The notes under the pieces are model-generated. The model worked only from the letters and a program-made list of their open reading frames with translations, was not told where the DNA came from and did no database searches. A DNA stretch of 64,000 nt, taken from Sphingobium lactosutens DS20 (GTDB lineage: Bacteria > Pseudomonadota > Alphaproteobacteria > Sphingomonadales > Sphingomonadaceae). Below, piece by piece: positions 8,352-15,632 of this stretch. The stretch lies in contig NZ_ATDP01000098.1 in NCBI RefSeq assembly GCF_000445105.1, positions 1 through 64,000 on the forward strand, written 5' to 3'. Every line of letters begins with the position of its first letter. Within the stretch, counting starts at the first letter, position 1. A program made the translations under genes and the position numbers.

Positions 8352-9116
8352 ATGAAGGTTTGGATCGTTCTTCTGTTAGCGTTGTTCGCCTCGCCTGCGC
8401 AGGCCGAACAACCCGCTAAATATGATATCGTGCTGATGATCGGTCAGTCCAATATGACTGGGCAAGGCAAAATAGAGCCACAGGATTTGGAGCCGATCAA
8501 AGGTGCATACAAGCTGAATAGTCATTTTGCCTGGGCGCCGGCAAAGGACCCCATAAACCATGATGGCCCTCGCGCAATTGGTGTCGGCCCAGGCCGTGCT
8601 TTTGCCAAGGAACTTCTTCGCGCACGCCCGTCGGCCCGCATCGGGCTGGTAAACGCTGCTGTGGGTGGTACGACTTTGGAGCAATGGGCACCCGGTGGAA
8701 GGATTTACAACAGGGCGTTGTTATTTCTGCGGAAGGCAAAGAGATCGGGAAAACTGGTCGCCATTCTTTGGCACCAGGGAGAATCGGACGCTGGCAACGC
8801 CCGACGTGCGAATGCGTATGCCGAGAAATGGGTGGCGATGATGAGGCAGCTTCGCAGGGATGCGAGGGCCGGAAATGTGCCGATTATCGCAGGTGAGGTC
8901 GGCACATTTCTCCGCAAGCCTTATGCTCGAACGATAAACGCTCAGATCAACAGCTTGCCAAATCGAATGAGTAACGTGGCAGTGGTATCATCCGCCGGAT
9001 TGAAACAAAAAGACGCGCTCCATTTCGATGCAGCCAGTGAGCGAGAATTGGGGCGGCGGTACGCTCAGGCCTTCTTGGGCTTAGTGCCGTCATGGTCGGA
9101 GAGACCTGGCAAATAA
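8352..9116 (+). CDS. Secreted carbohydrate O-acetylesterase, SASA/SGNH type (254 aa)
   Basis: Residues 1-18 form a signal peptide (MKVWIVLLLALFASPAQA). The mature part has the SASA-family hallmarks: 'IGQSNMTGQG' with nucleophile Ser33, a Gly/Asn block in 'NAAVGGTTLEQW', the 'WHQGESD' motif at 140-146, and the catalytic pair in 'DALHFD' (Asp221, His224). Enzymes of this family remove O-acetyl groups from sialic acids or other polysaccharide sugars, here in the periplasm or outside. It directly follows the acyltransferase, so the cassette could both add and remove acetyl groups on a surface glycan. GC content is lower than in flanking genes. A sialate substrate is unlikely in this host and remains unknown. 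Confidence 0.8.
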   Translation: MKVWIVLLLALFASPAQAEQPAKYDIVLMIGQSNMTGQGKIEPQDLEPIKGAYKLNSHFAWAPAKDPINHDGPRAIGVGPGRAFAKELLRARPSARIGLVNAAVGGTTLEQWAPGGRIYNRALLFLRKAKRSGKLVAILWHQGESDAGNARRANAYAEKWVAMMRQLRRDARAGNVPIIAGEVGTFLRKPYARTINAQINSLPNRMSNVAVVSSAGLKQKDALHFDAASERELGRRYAQAFLGLVPSWSERPGK

Positions 9117-9162
9117 TGTGCTGTTGGACCTTACCTGACTTACGTCTGGAAAACCGGCCGCT

Positions 9163-9255
9163 ATCGCGATCGTGCCATTCATTAAGTTAGGGGCGAACCT
9201 GTCACCGAGGCAGATAATCCGCAAGTCTGTCCGCCCACGTTTCCGCGCCTTCCTC
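9163..9255. repeat. Right copy of the 93-bp imperfect direct repeat
   Basis: It pairs gap-free with 7288-7380 (72/93 identical by hand count). It overlaps the 3' end and downstream flank of the minus-strand small gene at 9202-9375. The divergence is too great for a recent target-site duplication. Recombination between related phages at a shared gene is more likely. Confidence 0.8.
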
Positions 9256-9375
9256 CCGCAACGCCTGCGCCAGCTCCCATATCTCCATCGGGTGGACGTA
9301 AACTCCCGCGTCGATCTGCTTCATCAGCGCGTTCATTTCAGCGGTCAGCGGGTGATGATCGGGCAGGACGGGCAT
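9202..9375 (-). CDS. Small phage protein of unknown function (57 aa)
   Basis: The product starts MPVLPDHHPLTAEMNAL and ends 'ETWADRLADYLPR'; it is short, acidic and mostly helical. The frame stays open upstream to a TAG at 9553-9555 and reads as plausible protein ('RKYWKAPVTPLDRIENIARTG'). No ATG, GTG or TTG occurs there, so either translation starts at the internal ATG (9373-9375) or the original start has been lost. A partial copy of the same gene lies at 7327-7407. Convergence with the esterase gene and the repeat context mark it as phage-derived. No function can be assigned. Confidence 0.5.
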   Translation of the reverse strand: MPVLPDHHPLTAEMNALMKQIDAGVYVHPMEIWELAQALREEGAETWADRLADYLPR

Positions 9376-9524
9376 GCAGCCTGTTCGCGCAATGTTCTCG
9401 ATTCGGTCAAGCGGCGTGACCGGTGCCTTCCAATATTTTCGCGTTTGTTTGCAGGGCGCGTGCCGGTTGCATGGGTGTGCGCTTGGGTTCTCCGGCGTTT
9501 CGGGTTGATCGACTAAATTTCCTG

Positions 9525-9561
9525 TTGACGGTGGTGATGCAATGTCGTAAATCTACGACAT
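9525..9561 (+). promoter_or_regulatory. Sigma70-like promoter overlapped by a perfect palindromic operator
   Basis: TTGACG (9525-9530) and TAAATC (9548-9553) are 17 bases apart. The -10 region sits inside the palindrome ATGTCGTA-AATC-TACGACAT (9542-9561), with perfect 8-bp arms. A repressor dimer bound here would block transcription of the two small genes at 9604 and 9786. The repressor is not identified. Confidence 0.6.
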
Positions 9562-9603
9562 AGAGACGGCGTTGGGCCGCTCGAAAATGGCAAGGAGGCC
9601 ATC

Positions 9604-9786
9604 ATGATCTACTCGGTTTTCGCCAACATCGATCAGCAGGACACTTCGCTGGTCTCGCGCCATCGAACGCTCAAGGCTGCAGGGAAGGCCTATCAGGCCG
9701 CACATACCGGCAACCTCCGCCGCGTGATTGACAGCAACGGCCGGGATGTCACGAGCGCGGCGACTGATGCCGCCAACGGCTACTGA
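9604..9786 (+). CDS. Small protein of unknown function (60 aa)
   Basis: A strong AAGGAGG ribosome-binding site lies 8 bases before the ATG, and a palindrome-controlled promoter lies about 45 bases upstream. The product (MIYSVFANIDQQDTSLV...) has a basic middle ('RHRTLKAAGKAYQAAHTG') and the pattern of short phage- or plasmid-encoded proteins that carry a 'sr.RTLkaAgKA' segment. No function is known. Its stop overlaps the next start as TGATG, so the two form a coupled pair. Confidence 0.65.
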   Translation: MIYSVFANIDQQDTSLVSRHRTLKAAGKAYQAAHTGNLRRVIDSNGRDVTSAATDAANGY

Positions 9787-10031
9787 TGAGCCGTCTGCTC
9801 ACAGAAACCGGCGAGGCCCTTTATGGGCCTCAATGGCAATCGCCCCTTTCCCGCGATCTAGGCTGCAACGTGCGGACGATCCAGCGCTGGGCGGCAGGGG
9901 TAAATGATCCGCCGGATGGCATTTGGATTGACCTGCATCGCCTTACACAGGAACGGGCAATGATGCTGGATGCGCTGTCGGATCGCCTCAAGATTGAGGG
10001 AGCGCCGGGCATCAGAGGGCCAGAAGACTGA
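9786..10031 (+). CDS. Small putative DNA-binding protein with helix-turn-helix (81 aa)
   Basis: The ATG overlaps the preceding stop (TGATG). Residues 7-40 read 'TGEALYGPQWQSPLSRDLGC' followed by 'NVRTIQRWAAG'. This is the common arrangement of a short HTH module in which 'SRDLGCNVRTIQRW' forms the turn and recognition helix. It is probably a phage regulator or replication-accessory protein. It may be autoregulated through the palindrome at 9542-9561, but this is not shown. No further domain fits in the remaining 40 residues. Confidence 0.65.
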   Translation: MSRLLTETGEALYGPQWQSPLSRDLGCNVRTIQRWAAGVNDPPDGIWIDLHRLTQERAMMLDALSDRLKIEGAPGIRGPED

Positions 10032-10083
10032 CTGCATCAACCCCGCTTGCCGGTTGACCTGCGCTTGGGCATATGTTCTTGAT

Positions 10084-10560
10084 ATGTTCGACAGTGCATT
10101 TTCCTTGCCGGTGGTCGGCGCCGACGGATCGAGCGCGCGCGCTGCTCAGCGCCGCGCCGCTATCAGCCTTATGCATCCTGGCGATACCATCATCCTACGC
10201 CGAGAATCAGGTGCGCGAGGCGGCCGGCCGATGGTGGGGGTCTATTCAGAGAACGGCGATGAACTGGGCTATATCTTTCCTGACCGGTCGCAAGAGGTCG
10301 CTGGGCTGGTGGCAGTCGCCCGCGCGATCTTTCGAAGCGCCGATACTTATGGATGCGTTGTGCACATCACTGTGGATGGATCAACGCCCGTCCTCCCTGC
10401 CCCGTCCCGCAAGTCTGAACCACGCGCCCAGGTTCCAGCCGCGCCGCCTCGCGACGACTTCGGCAGCATCTTCCCGATCCTGCCTCGCAGCCATGCATAT
10501 GCCGTCGGCGACATAAAATCCGACGTCAAAAAGTTTGAAAGTTTCAGGCCATCATATTGA
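10084..10560 (+). CDS. HIRAN-like domain protein (158 aa)
   Basis: The start at the ATG of MFDSAFSLPVVG is preferred, because the longer frame overlaps the previous gene. Residues 28-85 have the run 'HPGDTIILRRE...PMVGVYSENGDELGYIFPD', ending in 'EVAGLVA'. It resembles the HIRAN fold (short beta strands, 'NAV.VY..nG..iGYi...'), a domain that binds DNA ends or abasic DNA, either alone or fused to helicases. The C-terminal third is Pro/Ala-rich and probably unstructured. It may be the last phage gene or the first host gene. The assignment is by pattern only. Confidence 0.5.
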   Translation: MFDSAFSLPVVGADGSSARAAQRRAAISLMHPGDTIILRRESGARGGRPMVGVYSENGDELGYIFPDRSQEVAGLVAVARAIFRSADTYGCVVHITVDGSTPVLPAPSRKSEPRAQVPAAPPRDDFGSIFPILPRSHAYAVGDIKSDVKKFESFRPSY

Positions 10561-10662
10561 TATTTATCGGGGTGGTTTTGCGATTGGAAACCCGACCAGC
10601 CGCGAAAAACAGCCAATTTTGGTAAAGGTTTGGTAAGCCATGCGGTCTAGGGAATAGTGCGC

Positions 10663-11136
10663 ATGTCGGGGCAATATTTCCAGTGGGCGCTTATGATCGC
10701 TCTTTGCGCGCTGCTGGTCGCTGCGGCGATCACCGACATGCGCGCGCGCATCATTTCCAATCGCCTGAACCTGGCCGTCGCCTTGCTTGCGCCACTCTGG
10801 TGGCTGGCATGCGGGCTGGACGTCTGGCCGGGCATGGCGACCCAGCTGTTGCTTGGCCTCATCGTCTTCGCACTGTTCGCCGCCTTGTTCGCGCTCGGCA
10901 TGATGGGCGGGGGCGACGTCAAGCTGCTCGGTGCCCTGGCGCTATGGTTTCCCTGGCAGGCGCTGCTGGCGCTGGTGATGCTGATGGCGGTACTGGGCGG
11001 TGCGGTGACGCTTGTCGTCCTGATCCACCACCGGATCGCCAAAAAGCCGGGACAACCCGAGATTCCTTACGGTGTCGCCATATCGCTCGCAGGATTGTGG
11101 GTAATTGGCGAACGATATCTTAACCAATTTGCGTGA
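10663..11136 (+). CDS. cpaA: Prepilin peptidase CpaA/TadV (Tad pilus)
   Basis: This is a small polytopic membrane protein (about 157 aa) of the type IV prepilin peptidase family. The aspartates in 'AAAITDMRARIISN' and 'MMGGGDVKLLGAL' (the GxGD motif) are the catalytic pair that cleave the leader of Flp pilin and pseudopilins at the cytoplasmic membrane face. Residues beyond the second aspartate form two more membrane segments. A GTG six bases upstream is an alternative start. It heads the Tad gene run. The Flp pilin gene usually found just upstream is missing; the phage module lies there instead. Confidence 0.9.
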   Translation: MSGQYFQWALMIALCALLVAAAITDMRARIISNRLNLAVALLAPLWWLACGLDVWPGMATQLLLGLIVFALFAALFALGMMGGGDVKLLGALALWFPWQALLALVMLMAVLGGAVTLVVLIHHRIAKKPGQPEIPYGVAISLAGLWVIGERYLNQFA

Positions 11137-11187
11137 TGAGTGGGGCAATGGGGGCATGGCACCCGCTCGAGGGAGGCGTTTTTCGTC

Positions 11188-12201
11188 ATGGATGCTAAGA
11201 AGATCGTGCTGCTTGTTGGCGCGCTGATCATAGCCGTTACAACAGCGCTGCTCGCGCGCAACATGCTGAGTTCGTCGAGCACGCCATCTGTTAATGCTGC
11301 GAATATGCCGGTCGAGGCCGATCAGCCGCATGTGCTGGTGGCCGTCAAGGCGTTGCCGGTGGGGACCATCCTCGATGCGGAAAGCTTCCGCTTCCAGCCC
11401 TGGCCCAAGGATCTGGTCGAGCAGGCCTATTATCTGCGTGGCCAAGCCGATCCGACCAAGCTGGCGGGGAGCGTCGTACGCACCGCCATCACGGCCGGTC
11501 AGCCCTTGACGCAAGGCGCACTGGTGAAGCCCGGCGATCGCGGTTTCCTGGCGGCAGCACTGGCGCCGGGCATGCGCGCGGTCACGGTGCCGGTGTCGGC
11601 CCAGACTTCGGTTGCCGGCTTCGTCTTTCCGGGCGACCGCATCGACCTGGTCCTGACGCAAAGCGTTGCGGGCGGCGGCGATGGCGAACCGCTCAAAGTG
11701 TCGGAAACCATCCTGCGCAACCTGCGCGTGCTGGCGACCGATCAGCGGATGGATGCGCTTGGCCCCGACGGAAAACCCGTTGTCCAGACCTATTCCAACG
11801 TCACGCTGGAAGTCACGCCCAAGATCGCCGAGAAAATCGCGGTGGCGCAGACGGTCGGTTCACTGTCGATGTCGCTGCGGTCCATGGCGGACACGCCATC
11901 AGACTTGGACGCCGCCATCGCCGGCGCTGACGTCGACCTGCCCGAGGGCGCGAGCCCGGCTGCTGAAAAGGCCATCCTCGCCAAGCTCGCGGCGCGGCCG
12001 GTCGATCGGGGCAGCACCTATTCTACGGGCGCCGACGTATCACGCTATCAGCGGAGCTCCGTGCCCGCCAAGGCCGAGGCACCCGTGCCGCCCGCCATGG
12101 CCGCCAATGGCGCGCCGGTCGGCACCGTCGCCTTCAAGGGGCCGACGATCCGAGTGGCGCGTGGCACCACAGTGACCGAAGTTCCGGTCGGGGGGAAGTA
12201 A
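11188..12201 (+). CDS. cpaB: Pilus assembly protein CpaB/RcpC
   Basis: The start at MDAKKIVLLVGALII follows a GGGAGG site; an in-frame ATG at 11140 is less likely. The protein has one N-terminal membrane anchor (residues 4-22). A SAF domain follows at about 48-115 ('VLVAVKALPVGTILDAESF', 'GQPLTQGALV') and then the RcpC domain with 'PGDRIDLVLT'. CpaB is thought to sit in the periplasm, contact peptidoglycan and stabilise the CpaC secretin. The C-terminus is Ala/Pro-rich. It is one base from cpaC, so both are probably on one transcript. Confidence 0.92.
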   Translation: MDAKKIVLLVGALIIAVTTALLARNMLSSSSTPSVNAANMPVEADQPHVLVAVKALPVGTILDAESFRFQPWPKDLVEQAYYLRGQADPTKLAGSVVRTAITAGQPLTQGALVKPGDRGFLAAALAPGMRAVTVPVSAQTSVAGFVFPGDRIDLVLTQSVAGGGDGEPLKVSETILRNLRVLATDQRMDALGPDGKPVVQTYSNVTLEVTPKIAEKIAVAQTVGSLSMSLRSMADTPSDLDAAIAGADVDLPEGASPAAEKAILAKLAARPVDRGSTYSTGADVSRYQRSSVPAKAEAPVPPAMAANGAPVGTVAFKGPTIRVARGTTVTEVPVGGK

Positions 12202-12202
12202 G

Positions 12203-13672
12203 ATGAAGCCTATGCACAAGCTTGCCGGTCCCGCGATCGCGATCGGCCTGGCGGTCGCCTGCGCCGCGGCACCCACCAGCGCGCTGAATGCCGCGACCTC
12301 CAGCATGCAGGACAACGCGATCCTGCTGTCCGTGGGCGGCAGCCGCGTCATCAACTTGCCGGCCAAGATGTCGGACGTTGTGATCGCCGACCCCGAAGTG
12401 GTCGACGTCCATGTCCGCTCGCAGAACCAGCTGTATCTGATCGCCAAGAAGGCGGGTGAAACCACGGTCTTCGCTACTGCTCCCAACGGCAAGGTGCTCT
12501 TTTCCGGCACCGTCCGGGTCGGCAACAACATCACCAGCATCGACGATATGCTGCGCATCGCCATGCCTGGCGCGAATATCGCCGTGAACACGATGAACGG
12601 CATGGTGCTGCTCACCGGCACGATCCAGGCGCCCGAGGATGCGGCCGAGGTCGAAAGGCTGACCCAGGCCTTTGTCGGCAAGGATGTGACGGTCGTCAGC
12701 CGCCTGCGCATGGCGACGCCCCTGCAGGTCATGCTCCAGGTCAAGATCGCCGAAGTCGCCAAGGATGTCGGCCATAAGATCGGCACCAATTTCGCGAGCA
12801 TAGATCGAAGCGGCGGTAAGGTCTTGGGCAATGTCGGCGGCGGCCTGCGCGACTTCGCGCAATTCGACGCTGACAACAACACTTGGGAATTCACAAACCC
12901 GACCGATGGCGGCTACAGCCTGGGCGGGGTGGCTCGCATCCTTGGTATGGACATTGCCGGCGCGCTGGACCTTGCCGAATCGAGCGGGCTTGCTTCCACA
13001 TTGGCGCAGCCCAACCTGACCGCATTGTCGGGCGAAACCGCCAGCTTCCTGGCGGGCGGCGAATATCCCTACACCGTGTCCAACGGGCTTCAGGGCAACA
13101 GCATCGAATTCAAGCAATATGGCGTGCAGCTGGCCTTCACGCCAACGGTGCTGGCCGACGGCCGCATTTCACTGCGCGTCCGCCCAACTGTGTCCAGCCT
13201 CGACTTTTCGATCAACGCCAATGTGCCCGCGCTCAAGAGCCGCACCGCCGAAACGACGGTCGAGCTGGGCTCGGGGCAGGCCTTCATGATCGCGGGCCTG
13301 CTGAACAACGAAGCGTCGAACAACGTCAACAAGGTTCCGGGCCTTGGCAACCTGCCGATCCTGGGCAGCCTGTTCAAGTCGCGCCAGTTCCAGCGTAATG
13401 AAACCGAGCTGGTCATCGTCGTCACCCCCTATCTGGTGAAGCCGATGAATGCGTCGGACGTGCGCCTGCCGACCGACGGCTATCGCAACGCCGACCTTGG
13501 CGAAGGCCTGTTCCTGCAACGCAGCCATAGCGGCACCAGCGGCGCGCGCCGCCCGATGCCCAGCCGCGCGCCCGGCGCTCCGATGCCGACACCCGGCCCG
13601 GAAGCATCGGCCGCATCGCCGCCGGTCGTCGCCAGCAAGGATGGCGATGCCGCTCCCGGCTTCAGTTTCTGA
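12203..13672 (+). CDS. cpaC: Outer-membrane secretin CpaC/RcpA
   Basis: A signal peptide covers about residues 1-28. The N-terminal domain ('LLSVGGSRVINLPAKMSDVVIADPEVVDV') is the pilus-type secretin N-domain. A BON-like region follows ('GMVLLTGTIQAPEDAAEVERL'). The secretin core spans about 260-420, including 'SFLAGGEYPYTVSNG', 'VQLAFTPTVLADGRI' and 'FMIAGLLNNEASN...VPGLGNLPILGSLFKS', which is diagnostic for the family. It forms the outer-membrane channel through which the Tad pilus passes. The C-terminal 70 residues are Pro/Arg-rich. Confidence 0.93.
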   Translation: MKPMHKLAGPAIAIGLAVACAAAPTSALNAATSSMQDNAILLSVGGSRVINLPAKMSDVVIADPEVVDVHVRSQNQLYLIAKKAGETTVFATAPNGKVLFSGTVRVGNNITSIDDMLRIAMPGANIAVNTMNGMVLLTGTIQAPEDAAEVERLTQAFVGKDVTVVSRLRMATPLQVMLQVKIAEVAKDVGHKIGTNFASIDRSGGKVLGNVGGGLRDFAQFDADNNTWEFTNPTDGGYSLGGVARILGMDIAGALDLAESSGLASTLAQPNLTALSGETASFLAGGEYPYTVSNGLQGNSIEFKQYGVQLAFTPTVLADGRISLRVRPTVSSLDFSINANVPALKSRTAETTVELGSGQAFMIAGLLNNEASNNVNKVPGLGNLPILGSLFKSRQFQRNETELVIVVTPYLVKPMNASDVRLPTDGYRNADLGEGLFLQRSHSGTSGARRPMPSRAPGAPMPTPGPEASAASPPVVASKDGDAAPGFSF

Positions 13673-13688
13673 CGGAAGGACCAAGGAA

Positions 13689-14336
13689 ATGACCTCTCTG
13701 TCCCTCAAGACCCTGGGCGCCTTGGCCGTGCTGGCGCTGCCGTTGGCGGCCTGCACGTCCGACAGCCCCAATCGCGGCGTCGAATCGGTCCATCAACCGG
13801 TGGTAAGCCACGCCGCATACACATTCGATGTGATGGCGGGGTCCGGCGACACTCTGCCCCCGGCCGAAGCCGCGCGCCTCAACGACTGGTTCGTGTCGAT
13901 CGGCCTTGGCTATGGCGATCAGGTCGCCATTGTGAACGACGGCTATCATGGCCCGGCGCTGCGCGAAGGCATCGCCAATGTCGTGGCGCGCCACGGCCTG
14001 CTGGTCGGCGAGGACAGCTCGGCCGTCGCTGGTGCAGCGCCACAGGGGAGCATCCGCCTGATCGTGCGCCGCGCCACCGCCAGCGTGCCGGGCTGCCCCG
14101 ACTGGAGCGCCAAGCAGGAAAGCGAAATGACGCTAGGCACCTCGTCCAACTTCGGCTGCGGCGTGAACAGCAATCTGGCCGCCATGGTCGCCAACCCGGA
14201 AGATCTGGTGCGCGGCCAGTCGAGCGACAGCGATCTGCGGACAGCGACGTCCAACCGCGCCATTTCCACCTATCGCGAAAAGGCGCCCACGGGCGCGGGT
14301 GATCTCAAGCAGCTTCAGGCGGGAGGCCAGCAATAA
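13689..14336 (+). CDS. cpaD: Pilus assembly lipoprotein CpaD
   Basis: The AAGGAA site and ATG at 13689 give a 215-aa product with a lipoprotein signal ending LPLAAC, so Cys21 is the predicted lipidated residue. The rest matches CpaD: 'RLNDWFVSIGLGYGDQVAIV', 'VPGCPDWS', 'SNFGCGVNSNLAAMVANPEDLVRG' and 'AISTYREKAP'. CpaD is an outer-membrane-associated accessory that helps the secretin assemble. It lies between cpaC and cpaE with short spacers, in the standard order. Confidence 0.92.
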   Translation: MTSLSLKTLGALAVLALPLAACTSDSPNRGVESVHQPVVSHAAYTFDVMAGSGDTLPPAEAARLNDWFVSIGLGYGDQVAIVNDGYHGPALREGIANVVARHGLLVGEDSSAVAGAAPQGSIRLIVRRATASVPGCPDWSAKQESEMTLGTSSNFGCGVNSNLAAMVANPEDLVRGQSSDSDLRTATSNRAISTYREKAPTGAGDLKQLQAGGQQ

Positions 14337-14337
14337 C

Positions 14338-15612
14338 ATGAACGCACCCTGGAAACCGGGCGGCGCCCTGCGCGATCCGTTTCATGCCTTTGTCTGCGAC
14401 GATCACAGCTTCGACGTGCTGCGCGCCGTCGCCGCCGAAATGGGCTGGGCGCCTGAAAAGGTGAACAAGGGCGGCATGCGCAATGCCGTCCAGACATTGT
14501 CCATCACAGCCTCGCCGCAAATCCTGTTCGTCGACATGTCAGAGAGCGGCGATCCGCTCAATGACATCAACAGCCTTGCCGAAGTGTGCGAGCCCGGCAC
14601 TGTGGTGATCGCGGCCGGTCAGGTAAACGACGTCCGCCTCTATCGCGATCTCGTCGCCAGCGGCATTCAGGATTATCTGTTGAAACCTTTTGGCGCTGAC
14701 CAGCTGCGCGATGCGCTGGCGCAGGCACAGGCCGTCTTCATGGCGCCCCGTGACACGGGCCCGGAACGGCCGCACTGCACCATGGCGGTCATCGGCACGC
14801 GCGGCGGCGTCGGCGCGTCCAGCATCGCCACCTCGCTCGCCTGGATGCTGTCGGACAAGAAGAAGCGGGCGACCGCCCTTTTGGACCTGGACGTGCATTT
14901 CGGCACCAACGCGCTGGCGCTGGACCTGGAACCGGGTCGCGGCCTGACCGACGCGATCGAAAATCCGAGCCGCATCGACGGCCTGTTCATTGAACGCGCG
15001 ATGGTCCGCGCCAGCGACACGCTGGCGATCCTGTCCGCCGAGGCGCCGATCAGCCAGCCGATGCTGACCGATGGCGGCGCTTTCTACCAATTGCTGGAGG
15101 AATTCCACACCGCGTTCGAATGCAGCGTCATCGACCTGCCGCGCGGCATGCTTATTCAGCATCCGCACCTGATGGGCGATGTGAACACCGCGCTGATCGT
15201 GACCGAACTGACGCTGGCGGCCGCGCGCGACACCATTCGCATCCTGTCCTGGCTCAAGACCAATGCGCCCCAGGCGCGCGCGGTCGTCGTCGCCAACAAG
15301 GTGCAGACCGGATCGCCGGAAATCAGCCGCAAGGATTTCGAGCAGTCGATCGAGCGCAAGGTCGATATCCTGATCCCGTTCGATCTGCGCGTCGCGTCGC
15401 AGGCGGCAAAGCTGGGCAAGACGCTGGCCGAAGTCGCCAAGGGCAGCAAGGTGGGCGCGGCCTGCACTGCATTGCTCAACGAAGCGCTGGGTTCCGAAGA
15501 CAAGGACGGCGATGCGCGTCCGTCAGGCAAGGGCGAATCCCTGCTGAACAAGATCGACCTCAAGGGCATGTTGGCCGCGCGCCGCAAGGACAAGGTCGCG
15601 AGCGAAGACTGA
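14338..15612 (+). CDS. cpaE: Pilus assembly/localisation ATPase CpaE/TadZ
   Basis: It starts one base after the cpaD stop (AATAACATG). The N-terminal 140 residues form an atypical receiver-like domain. Residues 155-400 form a ParA/MinD-type ATPase with the deviant Walker A 'GTRGGVGASS' and 'LLDLDVHFGTNALALDL' as the Walker A'/switch region. CpaE/TadZ marks the pole where the Tad machine is built. The C-terminal tail is Lys/Asp-rich. Twenty-odd bases after its stop lies a hairpin that is split by an insertion sequence. The next expected gene, cpaF, is not present. Confidence 0.92.
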   Translation: MNAPWKPGGALRDPFHAFVCDDHSFDVLRAVAAEMGWAPEKVNKGGMRNAVQTLSITASPQILFVDMSESGDPLNDINSLAEVCEPGTVVIAAGQVNDVRLYRDLVASGIQDYLLKPFGADQLRDALAQAQAVFMAPRDTGPERPHCTMAVIGTRGGVGASSIATSLAWMLSDKKKRATALLDLDVHFGTNALALDLEPGRGLTDAIENPSRIDGLFIERAMVRASDTLAILSAEAPISQPMLTDGGAFYQLLEEFHTAFECSVIDLPRGMLIQHPHLMGDVNTALIVTELTLAAARDTIRILSWLKTNAPQARAVVVANKVQTGSPEISRKDFEQSIERKVDILIPFDLRVASQAAKLGKTLAEVAKGSKVGAACTALLNEALGSEDKDGDARPSGKGESLLNKIDLKGMLAARRKDKVASED

Positions 15613-15632
15613 AGAATGCGCGCCGCCCTTAG

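Noticed and set aside
1..10031. Gene transfer agent rather than prophage
   Set aside because: The order and content (large beta-helix fibre, holin/endolysin, DUF6527, moron genes) do not match the conserved alphaproteobacterial GTA cluster.
10561..10662. Attachment site or integrase for the prophage at its right edge
   Set aside because: No tRNA end, integrase or duplicated core was found inside the window; the left flank is needed to judge.
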